Shown: positions 9,646-21,451 of the stretch, one piece after another
Layout of the letters: the number at the start of each line of letters is the position of its first letter
Position numbering within the stretch: the first letter of the stretch is position 1
Origin: Anabas testudineus
Taxonomy: Eukaryota; Chordata; Actinopteri; Anabantiformes; Anabantidae
Assembly: GCF_900324465.2 (NCBI RefSeq)
Contig: NC_046611.1
Coordinates: 6,072,516 to 6,136,515, forward strand
Length of the DNA: 64,000 nucleotides
Direction: 5' to 3'
The notes under the pieces: generated by a model
Told to the model about the DNA's origin: nothing
Databases searched by the model: none
Seen by the model: only the letters and a program-made list of their open reading frames with translations
Position numbers and translations under genes: made by a program

Positions 9646-10632
9646 ATGGATGGCACTGATAGCCCCCACCTCTGCTTCCCCAACCTCAACTCCTCCTGCA
9701 GACGACTGCTGCGACCACCATCTGAGACTGCTCTGCTCTACACCCTGCTTGTGTTTGTCTCTCTGCTGACTGTCACACTCAATTCTCTCGTCATTTTCTC
9801 CATCTCGCACTTCAGACAGCTCCACACTCCGACTAACACCCTGCTACAGTCTCTGGCTGTGTCCGACCTGCTGCTGGGACTGCTGGTGATGCCCATCGAA
9901 GGCCTGCGTTACATAGAAACATGCTGGTTACTGGGGAGGTTAATATGTGCTCTGAGTCCTTATGTTTTTTACTGTCTTATCTCTTCCTCTCTGGGCCACA
10001 TGGTGCTCATATCTATAATGCGTTATGTGACTATCTGTGACCCACTGCAGCACTCCTCTAAGATCACTATGACTAATGTTAAAATCTGTATCTGTCTCTG
10101 TTGGACATCCTCAGTTATCTACAATGGTTTAATTTTAATGGACCACATGGGGAATCCTGACAGATTCAGCTCCTGTCATGGGGAGTGTGTTGTAGTCATC
10201 AACTACATCCCAGGAACTGTTGACCTATTTGTCACCTTTGTTGCTCCCTGTACTGTCATGGTTGTGTTGTATTTGAGGGTGTTTCTGGCAGCTCTTACAC
10301 AGACGCGTGTAATTCAGTTACAGACTGCTGCTATCGATGTTAGAGCAGCTCCAACTGCTAGAAAATCCCAGAGAAAGGCAGCAAGGACTCTTGGGATACT
10401 GATAGTTGTGTTTTTAATGTGTTACTGCCCTTATTACTATCCCACATTTCTAGGTGAAGACACCTCCACAAGCTTGTCTTATTACTCCATACTGACGTGG
10501 ATAGAGTTGTTGAACTCTTGTTTGAATCCTCTGATTTATGCTCTGTTCTATCCCTGGTTTAGAAAAGCCATCAAACTCATTTTCACATTCAAAATACTAC
10601 AGGCTCACTCACGGGAGGTCATGTTCATGTAA
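9646..10632 (+). CDS. TAAR-like olfactory GPCR, copy 2 (intact)
   Basis: A 328-residue intronless receptor, very close to copy 1 through TM1-TM4. It has the TAAR signature in TM7 and C-tail (NPLIYALFYPWFRKAIKLIF), N15 glycosylation sequon, Phe108 at 3.32, Asp193 at 5.42, an altered DRY motif (M-R-Y), and Tyr at 6.48. The open frame extends 20 codons upstream to 9586. The ATG at 9646 is preferred because it matches the start of every other copy and because the TATA-like element at 9569 leaves no room for the longer form. A polyadenylation signal AATAAA is at 10886. The predicted role is amine sensing in olfactory neurons. The ligand cannot be inferred. Confidence 0.88.
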   Translation: MDGTDSPHLCFPNLNSSCRRLLRPPSETALLYTLLVFVSLLTVTLNSLVIFSISHFRQLHTPTNTLLQSLAVSDLLLGLLVMPIEGLRYIETCWLLGRLICALSPYVFYCLISSSLGHMVLISIMRYVTICDPLQHSSKITMTNVKICICLCWTSSVIYNGLILMDHMGNPDRFSSCHGECVVVINYIPGTVDLFVTFVAPCTVMVVLYLRVFLAALTQTRVIQLQTAAIDVRAAPTARKSQRKAARTLGILIVVFLMCYCPYYYPTFLGEDTSTSLSYYSILTWIELLNSCLNPLIYALFYPWFRKAIKLIFTFKILQAHSREVMFM

Positions 10633-12670
10633 ACAAAAAGGAATGTGTCAGCAAATAGTCATTTTTAAATGTTTTGGAAACACTTGTCTCACCTGTGACC
10701 ACACTCTTCTGCAGCACTAAAAAGACCCTCAGCAGTTTCCCTCTGGAAAAGGCAAGATTTTCTTATTTTGTCACAGAGTCATGTTGTAAACAGTTGTTTT
10801 TCATGAATATGCACTTTACTGCTAAGTGAAACACATTGATTTTGCTATATATGACTTTTTACTGCAAATGTGGTCTACTGATTTAAATAAAACACTCAAA
10901 ATATAATTACATAAATATAACTGATGAACAGGATATTGTTACATACAACAGCTTTGCTTCACTTCCTTCAGTTTTGACTTAATCAAGACATCATAAAAGT
11001 AAATTTAATGTAGCTTTTATGATTTATTTTGCCAAGAGTGCTGTAAAGATAACCTTATTGTGTCTTCTTTATCGCTGTGATGTTTAACTTACTTTAATAT
11101 AGTATTGCTGTCAAAATCACTTCTGTCTTGCTGCAAATTATATCTGCGTAAAGAAATGTGAAAACTAACACTTTCAACAAATCGCATGTTCTGTTGCACC
11201 AAACATAAAAAGCAACACATACAAATGTAATTAAATGTTCATTTATGCAGTATAATACTATATACTTACACTTAGTGTGGATTATTCCTTTGCCTCCTCA
11301 GACTTATCCTGCTGTGTGAATCAGGTTTGTAATTACAAAAGATGGTTAGAAAACATTTGAGCATCAATGTTCACATGGCCACTTGAAATGGAACAATACG
11401 AAAAAATCAGTAGAATAAAATGCCTCTCTCATAGGCCCAGCTATTGCTGTGCTGTGTAATTCTCACTATTCTTTCACTGATCAAACTCCTGTTTGTGTTT
11501 CCTTAGGGTTTGTTCCAGGTGTGTGGTGAATTGGCTGTTTTTTCTGATTTACTAACGAGTGCAGGTCTTTATCGTCTGAAATACCTGCTGTACCCACTTA
11601 ATTATAACACACAAGCAGTCTTCTAATATCAAGATAGATTCTCAATTAAACTATTTCCATCACATCACATAGCAGAAATATTGTGTGTTCTGCTGTAACT
11701 GAAGTGAACCATAAGTACAATAAAAATTTTTTTAAATAAAAATAATGACAAGACACTTCTGTCTTGCTTTAAACAAAAGCACATTGCATACATGTTTACT
11801 TTTATACCAGTAGTAAATTTTGTATTAAAATAAGTTAAACCACATGACTGAACAGCACAAAGACATGAAATACATAACAATATTCACAATATCTTATTCA
11901 GGGAAAAACAAATCTACTCTAACAAGATTATTAACGTCCATAAAATCATAAAATGTCAAACTTGGCCTATGTAAGTACACATTAGGTCTTCAATAGTTAG
12001 TATTATAGCTCTGTCTGACCTACTAATATAAATATGTGATGTCTTTTTTAACATATCTATGACATTTTATGAATCAAATGTTGTTCACAGTTCAATAAAT
12101 GCATCTTTTCTAACAGCCCAAATTTCCCTCTGTCCTCAAACAGACTTTCATAAACTATTTGCATAGAATTTACATTATTCTTAATAATCTGCTTTGATTG
12201 GCCTTCGCAGTCAGACCCAGTCAATTAAAATACAACCTAACTCATATTAATAAATGATATTCTTATATGCTGCATCTTGACATTGGGCAATGGATTCTAT
12301 ATATAACCTATAGTTACAGTCTATGAACATGAACGATCTCTTAGGTGATACAGCCAAGATATATAAATTACTTACTAATATTAAAAAAGATGAACATCAC
12401 TAATTAAAGCTACAAATTAAGCGTTTTAGGCAATAATAAAGCTGGTTGCTTTGATTATTTAAGATTCTTATTAAGGGATTATTATTCATATATGGAGCAT
12501 TACAAAAGCTTATTTAATGATTAACGAAGTCACTGGTTTAACATGTCTTTGTTACTTTATACGTGTAAATAATATATGAATAAACACAAAAGATAAATGT
12601 GAATCAAAGGAGGGAGGGTAAAAGGAGAGGGGCTGACAAAGCAAAAGGTTTTGATGCTGATGAGGGAAAG
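10633..12670. other. AT-rich spacer between TAAR copies 2 and 3
   Basis: Around 11070-11340 are the same downstream flank blocks seen after copy 1 (TTTAACTTACTTTAATA; GTGAATCAGGTTTGTAA near 11316). The rest is AT-rich without recognisable genes or transposons. A purine-rich stretch at 12600-12665 aligns loosely with the region just upstream of other promoters in the family. Confidence 0.5.
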
Positions 12671-12673
12671 AGG

Positions 12674-12702
12674 TGACATCATCTTTAAGGTCTAAGATAA
12701 AT
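12674..12702 (+). promoter_or_regulatory. Promoter module of TAAR copy 3
   Basis: TGACATCATC at 12674 (one base different from the family TTACATCATC) and GATAAAT at 12696-12702, 77 bp before the ATG. The gap between the boxes is only 22 bp, against 43-55 bp in the others, so about 30 bp have been lost between them. Confidence 0.5.
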
Positions 12703-12772
12703 TTACTCTCCCGTGAGGAGTTTAACCACTTCTCCTCTTTACTCTGCATCGTCTCTACTTCATCCCTGTCTG

Positions 12773-13760
12773 ATGGACGGCACCAGTGGCTCCTTACTCT
12801 GCTTCCCCAACCTCAACTCCTCCTGCAGACGACTGCTACGCCCACCGTCTGAGACTGCTCTGCTCTACACCCTGTTTGCCTTTGTCTCTCTGCTGACTGT
12901 TGCACTCAATTCACTAATCATCTTTCTCCATCTCCCACTTCAGACAGCTCCACACTCCGACCAACAACCTGCTACAGTCTCTGGCTGTGTGTGATCTGCT
13001 AATTGGACTGCTGGTGATGCCCATTGAAGGCCTGCGTTACATAGAAACATGCTGGTTATTGGGGAGGTTAATGTGCGCTGTGACTCCTTTTCTTTTTTAC
13101 TGTCTGGTGTCTACCTCACTGGGCCACATGGTGCTCATATCTATAATTCGTTATGTGACTATCTGTGACCCGCTGCTACACACCTCTAAGCTCACTATAA
13201 CTAATGTTAATATCTGTATCTTTGTCTGCTGGGCTGCTTCAATTATCTACAATGGGTTAATTCTAATGGAGCACATGGGGAACCCTGAAAGATTGAGCTC
13301 CTGCTATGGTGAGTGTGTGGTGGTCGTCAGTTACATCCCAGGAACTGTTGATCTATTTATCACATTTGTTGCTCCCTGTACCGTCATGGTTGTGCTGTAT
13401 ATGAAAGTATTTGTTGTTGCCGTTTCTCAAGCGCGTGTAATTCAGTCACAAGCTGCTGTTACCAATGCAAAAGCAGCTCCATCCGCTAAGAATTCACAGA
13501 GAAAGGCAGCAAGGACTCTTGGGATACTGATAGTTGTGTTTTTAATGTGTTACTGCCCTTATTACTATCCCACATTTGCAGGTGAAGACACCTCCACAAG
13601 CTTGTCTTATTACTCCATATTGATTTGGATTGAACTGATTAACTCTTGTTTGAATCCTCTGATTTATGCTCTGTTCTATCCCTGGTTTAGAAAAGCTATC
13701 AAACTCATCTTTACACTCAGGGTCCTACAGGCCCACTCACGGGAGATCATGATCATGTGA
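12773..13760 (+). pseudogene. TAAR-like GPCR, copy 3, one +1 frameshift
   Basis: From the conserved ATG to the stop is 988 bp, exactly one base more than the 987 bp of the intact copies. The extra base lies around 12919-12925, where other copies read GTCATTTTCTCC and this one reads ATCATCTTTCTCC. This breaks the frame at the end of TM1. After it, the second frame (from about 12950) encodes an otherwise perfect receptor: C3.25, Phe at 3.32, I-R-Y, Asp5.42, Tyr6.48 and NPLIY. No other lesion is seen, so this is either a very young pseudogene, a polymorphic allele or a sequencing error. The protein part is closest to copy 4. Confidence 0.82.
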
Positions 13761-15760
13761 AAATCTGAGAGCGTCAGTGAATAATAATCTTTCAGTGTTA
13801 TGATGCACCAAAAGCACACTCAGAAATGGCCTTAGACAGAGAATTGAGACATCAATGTGTCATAAGCACCAAGAAAACATGAAAAAATGAATGTGTTTAC
13901 TGCACTTTGATTAATATGAGCACAAATTATAAAATAGCATTAGATTATGTTATATAAGATAAATATCTTTCAAGCTATTCATAGTTTGTTGTGATACTGA
14001 ATAGTAATTGTATATATTCTAATGAAAAAGTCTATTAAGCAATTTTCTTTTTGTTTCTCTGTTGTTTGTTTAGTCTCTTCAGGTCACTATTATTTGAATA
14101 TAGCTTTTATGCCTCTTGCCAACAGTACCACTAAAAATAGCTAATGTCAGATAAACTTATTGTCCTGCTGCAAAGTGTTGTTGCCTAAAGAAACATGAAA
14201 ATATGTATATACTGTCCCACCAAAAGTAAATTAATCATACTAAATAAAATGTACTGTACAAGTAAAGGTCTGACACTGCACACTCATATCTTTATCCTGC
14301 ATCATAGTTTACCCATTTAGAAACTACTCTCTACAATGCTTTATTTACCTTCCAGTCTCTCATCTGATCAGGTGTCTGTGTGAATCAGGCCTGTTAATAA
14401 AGAAGAATTATAAAATGTATAGCAAACATTTGAACGTGAATGTTCACATCCTCTCACAACTATTGCTGTTGATTTAACATTGTAATTCTCTGGTTATAAA
14501 GTTGTAAAAATAAAAACCTCAGTCATCCCTGAGAGATTAAACCACATTTACAAGACGTGCACAACCTGTCTTTTGTCACACAGTGGCAACACATTGGTAT
14601 CAAGGTGCAGTATTTACTGCTGCTTTATTGAGAAAACATCTTAAAGCTAATCAGATCAAATGACCTGAATCACATGTTTTTTTACATTTCTATTTCAGTT
14701 AAAAACATAGGGTCTGATTACTAAGATCCTAAATAGCAAGTACTATTCCTCAGAATGCATTAATCATGTACTGACCCAGGGTATTCAGCCACAGCGTTGG
14801 TTACAACACCACTAGAGTCACAAGAAGTATACACACTCAAAGCCTGCGTGTTCTAGTGCACACGATCAGTGTTTGTGGGGAGGAACAAGTTGCACGTTTA
14901 TAATCAATCACTACTATAAGTCTCAGGAAACCAGCAACCACATAAAAGTCACCTTTGGCCTTGTTAAGTGTGTCGTGACTTCTCAGAAGATTTATGAAAA
15001 GGATCATTCTTCATAACAAGGATTTCAGGACTTGGGGAGAATGCAGCAGGAACAGCTGCTGGACTGAGCCGGACAAAAGAAAATGCAGAGATGCAGCATG
15101 TTCTGGCTTGCCGGGTATCGCATGGATCCCTCTTGTGAGTGGATCCAAATCAGCCTGGAGTTGTTGAGTGCAACAGCTAAAATCTTGTATAATCAGACAG
15201 ATGACGTGTGTATTTTATTTTTGTTCTTCTGTCATTTAAAATATATAAACACACATACACATGGGTTCTCCATGCATTGTTTCATTTCTCCTATGCCTCC
15301 TCCTCCACTAAATAACAGCAGCCATCTGTCCAAATCCACATTTTGCGATATATTTTTGATCATTTGAAAGCCTGAGTCCTCTTTATTAAATTAGTTTGCA
15401 CTGTTTTTTTTGCCGGTGATACCAAGTTTGTACATGTTTTTGTACATACAAACAATAAAACCTTTTACATTTAACAGTAATTTTATCCAAAGAGACCTGA
15501 ATGTGAATTTGTGACCTCCAACCAATTTTTTTTTTAGACTGCGGAAGCTACTTGGATAAGTAGTGAAACGTTTTGACTTAACAAGACTCAACTTCCAGAT
15601 GACTCTACGGTGTAGAGTGTCATACAAATATCAGGGTTTAATTAGTTAAATACTGAGTTAAAATCTGGGTATTCCATATTTAATGTATCTAGGTGTAAAT
15701 AACATTAAATGAAAGGTGAACTTTGGAACTAATATTAACTATATAAAATATTTATCTTTC
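13761..15760. repeat. Downstream flank of copy 3, duplicated after copy 4
   Basis: Segments here recur almost unchanged after copy 4. Examples: TAGTCTCTTCAGGTCACTAT near 14069 and again near 17645; GAGATTAAACCACATTTACA at 14531 and again at 17998; and the whole 14500-15440 block against 17955-18905. There is no convincing coding sequence. Shared non-coding sequence over more than 1 kb shows that gene and flank were duplicated together. A weak L2-like tail is at about 15464-15500. Confidence 0.75.
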
Positions 15761-15909
15761 TTATGCTTTTAACACTATGTCTCATCTTGATGTAGAAGGT
15801 AAAAATTATATATACTGTACATAACAACTAAAGGTAAAAGATAAAGGAGGAGGAGAAGTAAGAGTAAAGTTGATGAAATTCAATTTAGGACAATGATTAG
15901 AGACAAAAG

Positions 15910-15968
15910 TTACATCATCTCTCTGGGTTCTTGGAAAAATGAGAGGGTGGTGTAAAAGGAAGATAAAT
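15910..15968 (+). promoter_or_regulatory. Promoter module of TAAR copy 4
   Basis: TTACATCATC at 15910-15919 and GATAAAT at 15962-15968, 52 bp apart; 73 bp from the second box to the ATG. The sequence upstream, from about 15768, is shared almost base for base with 19398 onwards. Confidence 0.6.
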
Positions 15969-16034
15969 GAACTGACTGGTACAGAGTTTAATCACTTGTC
16001 CTTTTGCTTCCAATCATCTCGACTTCACTATCTG

Positions 16035-17021
16035 ATGGACACAACCAGTGGACAACCACTCTGCTTCCCTAACCTCAACTCCTCCTGCATACGACTGCTA
16101 CGACCACCGTCTGAGACTGCTCTGCTCTACACCCTGGTTGGCTTTGTCTCTCTGCTGACTGTCACACTCAATTCTCTCGTCATTTTCTCCATCTCCCACT
16201 TCAGACAGCTCCACACTCCGACCAACAACCTGCTACTGTCTCTGGCTGTGTGCGACCTGGTAGTAGGACTGCTGGTGATGCCCATCGAAGGCCTGCGTTA
16301 CATAGAAACATGCTGGTTATTGGGGAGGTTAATGTGTGCTGTGACTCCTTTTCTTTTTTACTGTCTGGTGTCTACCTCACTGGGCCACATGGTGCTCATA
16401 TCTATAATCCGTTATGTGACTATCTGTGACCCGCTGCAACACACCTCTAAGATCACCATGACTAATGTTAACATCTGTATCTTTGTCTGCTGGGCTGCTT
16501 CAATTATCTACAATGGGTTAATTACAATGGAGCACATGGGGAATCCTGACAGATTCAGCTCCTGTCATGGGGAGTGTGTGGTGGTTATCAACTACATTTC
16601 AGGAACCATTGATCTCTTTGTCACCTTTGTTGGGCCCTGTACTGTCATGGTTGTGCTGTATATGAAAGTGTTTGTGGTTGCCGTTTCTCAGATGCGTGTC
16701 ATTCAGTCACAGACTGCTGCTACCGATGATAGAGCAGGTCCAACTGCCAGAAAATCACAGAGAAAGGCAGCAAGGACTCTTGGGATTCTCATAATTGTGT
16801 TTCTAATGTGTATCTGCCCATTTTTCTATCCCACTCTTGCAGGTGAAGACAGTTCCACCACCTTATCCTATTATTCCATACTGTCTTGGATCATGTTGTT
16901 GAACTCTTGTTTGAATCCTCTGATTTATGCTCTGTTCTACTCCTGGTTTAGAAAAGCTATCAGACTCATCTTTACGCTCAGAGTACTGCAGGCTCACTCC
17001 CAGGAAGTCCTGATCATGTAG
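16035..17021 (+). CDS. TAAR-like olfactory GPCR, copy 4 (intact)
   Basis: A 328-residue intronless receptor starting MDTTSGQPLCFPNLNSSC. It has C3.25, Phe at 3.32 (CAVTPFLFYC), I-R-Y in place of DRY, Asp at 5.42 (SGTIDLFVTFVGPC), NPLIY in TM7 and the FYSWFRKA C-tail typical of TAARs. Differences from the sister copies sit in ligand-facing or switch positions: 6.48 is Ile (MCICPFFYP, where others have Tyr or Phe), and Gly replaces Ala just before Pro5.50. The open frame starts at 15939, upstream of the TATA-like box, so the conserved ATG at 16035 is the likely start. Copy 3 is the closest relative by protein and flank. Confidence 0.88.
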   Translation: MDTTSGQPLCFPNLNSSCIRLLRPPSETALLYTLVGFVSLLTVTLNSLVIFSISHFRQLHTPTNNLLLSLAVCDLVVGLLVMPIEGLRYIETCWLLGRLMCAVTPFLFYCLVSTSLGHMVLISIIRYVTICDPLQHTSKITMTNVNICIFVCWAASIIYNGLITMEHMGNPDRFSSCHGECVVVINYISGTIDLFVTFVGPCTVMVVLYMKVFVVAVSQMRVIQSQTAATDDRAGPTARKSQRKAARTLGILIIVFLMCICPFFYPTLAGEDSSTTLSYYSILSWIMLLNSCLNPLIYALFYSWFRKAIRLIFTLRVLQAHSQEVLIM

Positions 17022-17159
17022 AGAGAGATAAAAATATGAATGGTCAGTTTTAGCCGTCTTAGCTCTGACCACACTGTTCTGAAGCATCATGCTCTCAGAC
17101 ACAGAGCTTCTCATTTGTCTTGGAGAGGTACCTCTCATTAATACACACCTTACTGCTGA

Positions 17160-18920
17160 GTGAAAGTATTAAAATGCTGTAAAATGGCATCTGTGTCTAT
17201 CAACAAATGATTAGATTAGATATAAAAATGTAAAGATAAATAATTGAAGAGAATTATTATTATTATCATTATTGCTGTTGTTATTGTTATCATTATCAAT
17301 CTTTTTATTGCCTATAAAAAGTCAATGCGTTCACTGTACTTTGACAAATGTGTTCATGAATAATATGTGAAAAGACACAATACAATTAAAAACTAAAAAA
17401 GTTGGAATACTGCAAAAAAACACATCAGAAATGGCTTTAGACAGAGAAAAGAGACATCAACAGGATTTTTCATAAGCAGCAAGAAATCATGTAAATATAA
17501 AATACTGCACTTTGATCAATATGAGAACAAATAATAAAATAATATTATAATAAATTATATAAAATAAAAATCTTTCAAGCTATTCATAGTTGATTGTAAT
17601 ACTGAATATTAAGCAAGTTTTTATGTTTATCTGTCTTGTCCGTTTAGTCTCTTCAGGTCACTATTATTTGAATATAGCTTTTATGCCTCTTGCCAACAGT
17701 ACCACTAAAAATAATTAATGTCAGATAAACTGTCCTGCTGCAAATTGTTGTTACCTAAAGAAATATGAAAATATTTATATAATGTACCACCAAAAGTAAA
17801 TTAATCATACTAAATAAAATGTACTGTACAAGTAAAGGTCTGACACTGCCGCTCATATCTTTATCCTGCATCATAGTTTACCCACTTAGAAACTACTCTC
17901 TACAATGCTGTTTTTTTCTGCCTGTCTCTCATCTGATCAGGTGTCTGTGTCAATCTGGTTATAAAGTTGTAAAAATAAAAACCTCAGTCATCACTGAGAG
18001 ATTAAACCACATTTACAAGACGTGCACAACCTGTCTTTTGTCACACAGTGGCAACACATTGGTATCAAGGTGCAGTATTTACTGCTGCTTTATTGAGAAA
18101 ACATCTTAAAGCTAATCAGATCAAATGACCTGAATCACATGTTTTTTTACATTTCTATTTCAGTTAAAAACATAGGGTCTGATTACTAAGATCCTAAATA
18201 GCAAGTACTATTCCTCAGAATGCATTAATCATGTACTGACCCAGGGTATTCAGCCACAGCGTTGGTTACAACACCACTAGAGTCACAAGAAGTATGCACA
18301 CTCAAAGCCTGTGTGTTCTAGTGCACACGATCAGTGTTTGTGGGGAAGAACAAGTTGCACGTTTATAATCAATCACTACTATAAGTCTCTAGAAACCAGC
18401 AACCACATAAAAGTCACCTTCAGCTATGTTAAGAGTGTTCTGACTTCTCAGAAGATTTATGAAAAGAACCATTCTTCATAACAAGGATTTCAGGACTTCG
18501 GGAGAATGCAGCAGTTTCAGCTGCTGGACTGAGCCGGACAAAAGAAAATGCAGCATGTTCTGGCTTGGCGGGTATCGCATGGATCCCTCTTGTGACTGGA
18601 TCCAAATCAGCCTGTAGCTCACTCAACAGCTCCAAACTTGTATAATTAGACAGATGACATGTTTATTTAACTTTTTTCTTCTGTCATTTCAAATATATAA
18701 ACACAGATAAACATGGGTTCTCCATGTATTCTTTAATTTCTCCTATGCCTCCTCCTCGACTAAATAACAGCAGCCATCTGTCCAAATCCACATTGTGTGA
18801 TATATTTTGATAATTCGAAAGTACTTCCCTTTAGTAGATCAGTGTGCCCTGTTTTTTGCCGGTGATACTAAGTTTGTACATGTTTTTGTACATACAAACA
18901 ATAAAACCTCATGGTAAGGG
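17160..18920. repeat. Downstream flank of copy 4, duplicate of the flank of copy 3
   Basis: Near-identical to 13800-15460, with small deletions; for example, the block holding GTGTCTGTGTCAATCTGG at 17941 is shorter than its partner at 14371. A (TTA)n-like run is near 17252-17290. No gene is visible. Confidence 0.75.
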
Positions 18921-19397
18921 TATATGAACTATGATGATTTCATGCATGTAAAACTACATGAACTCACAAGAATTAACAGTATATAAGGATACAAGACATG
19001 TGTTAATACAAGGACAGCACATTCATTAATGTTACAACTTGTTGTTGAGGTGGATTGAGGACACAAGCAGTTCAAGAGAGGGGTGTAGGAGCTGTCCATT
19101 AACCTATCTCCAGAAAAATCAAGACCACTTAATCCATCCACCAGGAAGGCACAGTTAATGACCTACTGTAATTGGAGTAATCAAATCTCCTCACACCATC
19201 CCCTTCCAATGTTCACTTAACAGGCCAATTCAGGGCAGCTGCGAAGTGAAAACAACCTGAACATTTACATTTACATTTACATTTAATCATTTATTATTTT
19301 TATTTAAAGCGACTTACAAGCAACCTGAAGGATAGATTTGTGAACTCCAGTTAATTTTCTACAGACTGAAGAAGGTACTTGGATAAGTTTCTTATCC
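18921..19397. other. Spacer with a short L2-like tail
   Basis: No gene is seen. (ATTTAC)n at 19262-19285, followed by AAAGCGACTTACAAG at 19307, is another antisense L2-like 3' tail, partly deleted. From 19398 the sequence is again the TAAR upstream flank. Confidence 0.5.
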
Positions 19398-19540
19398 TTT
19401 TAACACTATGTCTCATGTAGATGTAGAAGGTAAAAATTATATATACTGTACATAACAACTAAAGGTAAAAGATAAAGGAGGAGGAGAAGTAAGAGTGAAG
19501 TTGATGAGATTCAATTTATGACAATGATTAGAGACAGAAG

Positions 19541-19598
19541 TTACATCATCTCTCGGGGTTCTTGGAAAAATGAGAGGGGGTGTGAAATAAAGATAAAT
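19541..19598 (+). promoter_or_regulatory. Promoter module retained by TAAR relic copy 5
   Basis: TTACATCATC at 19541-19550 and GATAAAT at 19592-19598, 73 bp before the ATG. Both boxes are intact although the receptor behind them is not. Confidence 0.55.
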
Positions 19599-19664
19599 GA
19601 ACTGACTGGTACAGAGTTTAATCACTTGTCCTTTTGCTTCCAATCATCTCGACTTCACTATCTG

Positions 19665-19880
19665 ATGGACACAACCAGTGGACAACCACTCTGCTTCCCC
19701 AACCTCAACTCCTCCTGCAGACAACTGCTACGCCCACCGTCTGAGACTGCTCTGCTCTACACCCTGGTTGGCTTTGTCTCTCTGCTGACTGTCCCACTCA
19801 ATTCTCTCTCTCACACTGATCCAGATACTATATATAATTTGAAAATGGTTATAAAACATGTGGCCATGAAGGTTTTATAG
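19665..19880 (+). pseudogene. TAAR-like GPCR relic, copy 5 (N-terminus and part of TM1)
   Basis: The first 48 or so codons are almost identical to copy 4 (MDTTSGQPLCF... to SLLTVPLNSL). Homology stops near 19808, in the middle of TM1. The frame then runs through unrelated sequence to a stop at 19880. The following DNA (about 19820-20035, e.g. GAAAATGGTTATAAAACATG, and CATCCCTGCTGTTTTAGCCC near 20008) resembles sequence far downstream of copy 7 (near 25070 and 24545). A single deletion of the rest of the gene and its near flank explains the structure. It cannot make a receptor. Confidence 0.85.
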
Positions 19881-21340
19881 TGGCACCCTCAAATAAGACA
19901 TGTCTGTAATGGAACATTATTAAATATAATATCTTATTCAGGAAAATCAAACGATGTGAATTATGGGTATTCTGAGCATGCACAACTATATCAATCTAAA
20001 AATCAGGCATCCCTGCTGTTTTAGCCCAACACACACAACACAACGTGCACTATTCTATCGTAGCCACACAGGGGTGTTACAGGCTCTGGAGGTGACTGTA
20101 CTCCAGGTGTTTGTATTTGTACAGCAGAAAAATACTTACTTACATACTATAAACATCTTCTGGTTTTTATGGGTGTTTGTTCATAGTGTTGCCTATAGTT
20201 GCATTTTAATGAGCTCATATTATTGTTCATAGCCAATTAAATTCATAGTCCACATGAGAACCATTCAGAAGTTCAAGCAATTCTGGATGAGAGTGAAACA
20301 ATAAGGCTACTGACTGACAATCTCTGAAGGAGCATTAAGGCCAGTGCTTATTTTTCCTTGCACCATCTGTGATGACCTTTGTGAATACCAGGGGACCATG
20401 CACATATCTCTTAGCTATGTAAAATGTGCTGGGGAAATTCGAGGTGGTTTAGCAGTACCTGGAATTTACTGTACTGTATAGTGTGTGTACCAAGTACAAC
20501 ATCCATGTTTATAGATGTTTATTTCCACTGTCGGCGTGACGGTCAGTTTCATTCACACAGCGCTGTTCATACACAGTCGTAACTCAAAGTGTTTCACATC
20601 CACATAAAAGCTAATTGACCAATTAACAAATAATAAAAAAAAAAAATTAACTAAAGTTTACTTCACAAAATGTCAAATGTAAACTTTGCCTCAGTGGCCT
20701 TTACAAACTACTCCACAATGATGTCCCATCTTTAGAACCTCAAATAAGATAGAAGACACATATAGTACTAGTCAAAGTTTGGACACGGATGGAAATTATC
20801 GTGTTTTCATGAAAAGATGTATGGTACATGTCTTCAGCTGTGTTACTGTGTTACCATCATTGCAAAAGGGTTTCCTAGTAATCAGTTAACCTTTTAAGTT
20901 AATAAACGTCCATTAGTTATTTTAGTAAAATTATTATTTTTACTTTTATGTAACTTCTTCTTTAAAAACAGCTGTTTTTAGTTACAATAGTCAGTATCTG
21001 TCCCTAACAGTTGGTAAGAGTCAATGTCTACACTGGAGTTCTATGATAAAATCTGAGAGTGTGGACTGAATGAGCTGTGATGGTGAATGTGTTGACAGGA
21101 CAATAAACCAGCCAAAGATATTTTGACCTAAAATTTTCATTACAGGCTTATTATTCACATAAAAAAACAGAACATGAAAGAGGATAATTATTAAATTAAC
21201 AAAGACACTGGCTAAATATTATAATCCCTATATGAAAGTGATAAGTGGAAATAATATCTGCATAAAAACTAAAGATAAATCTGAACGTTAATGGAGGGAA
21301 AAAAAGACGAGCTGGTTAAATTAAAGATGATGATGAGAAG
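19881..21340. other. Spacer between TAAR copies 5 and 6
   Basis: Downstream-type TAAR flank at 19881-20040, then AT-rich sequence without a gene. A short stretch near 20555-20600 (CATTCACACAGCGCTGTTCA) may belong to a fish interspersed repeat. Confidence 0.45.
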
Positions 21341-21349
21341 GGAAAGAGG

Positions 21350-21411
21350 TTACATCATTTCTTATTGTTCTCGGAATAAGAAAACTAGAAGGGAGGTGTA
21401 CGAGGATAAAT
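21350..21411 (+). promoter_or_regulatory. Promoter module of TAAR relic copy 6
   Basis: TTACATCATT at 21350-21359 and GATAAAT at 21405-21411, 55 bp apart. The second box is only 47 bp from the ATG, so the leader is about 30 bp shorter than in copies 2 and 7. Confidence 0.55.
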
Positions 21412-21451
21412 TAACTGCCTTGTGAAGAGTTTACTCACTTGTCTGTCCACG

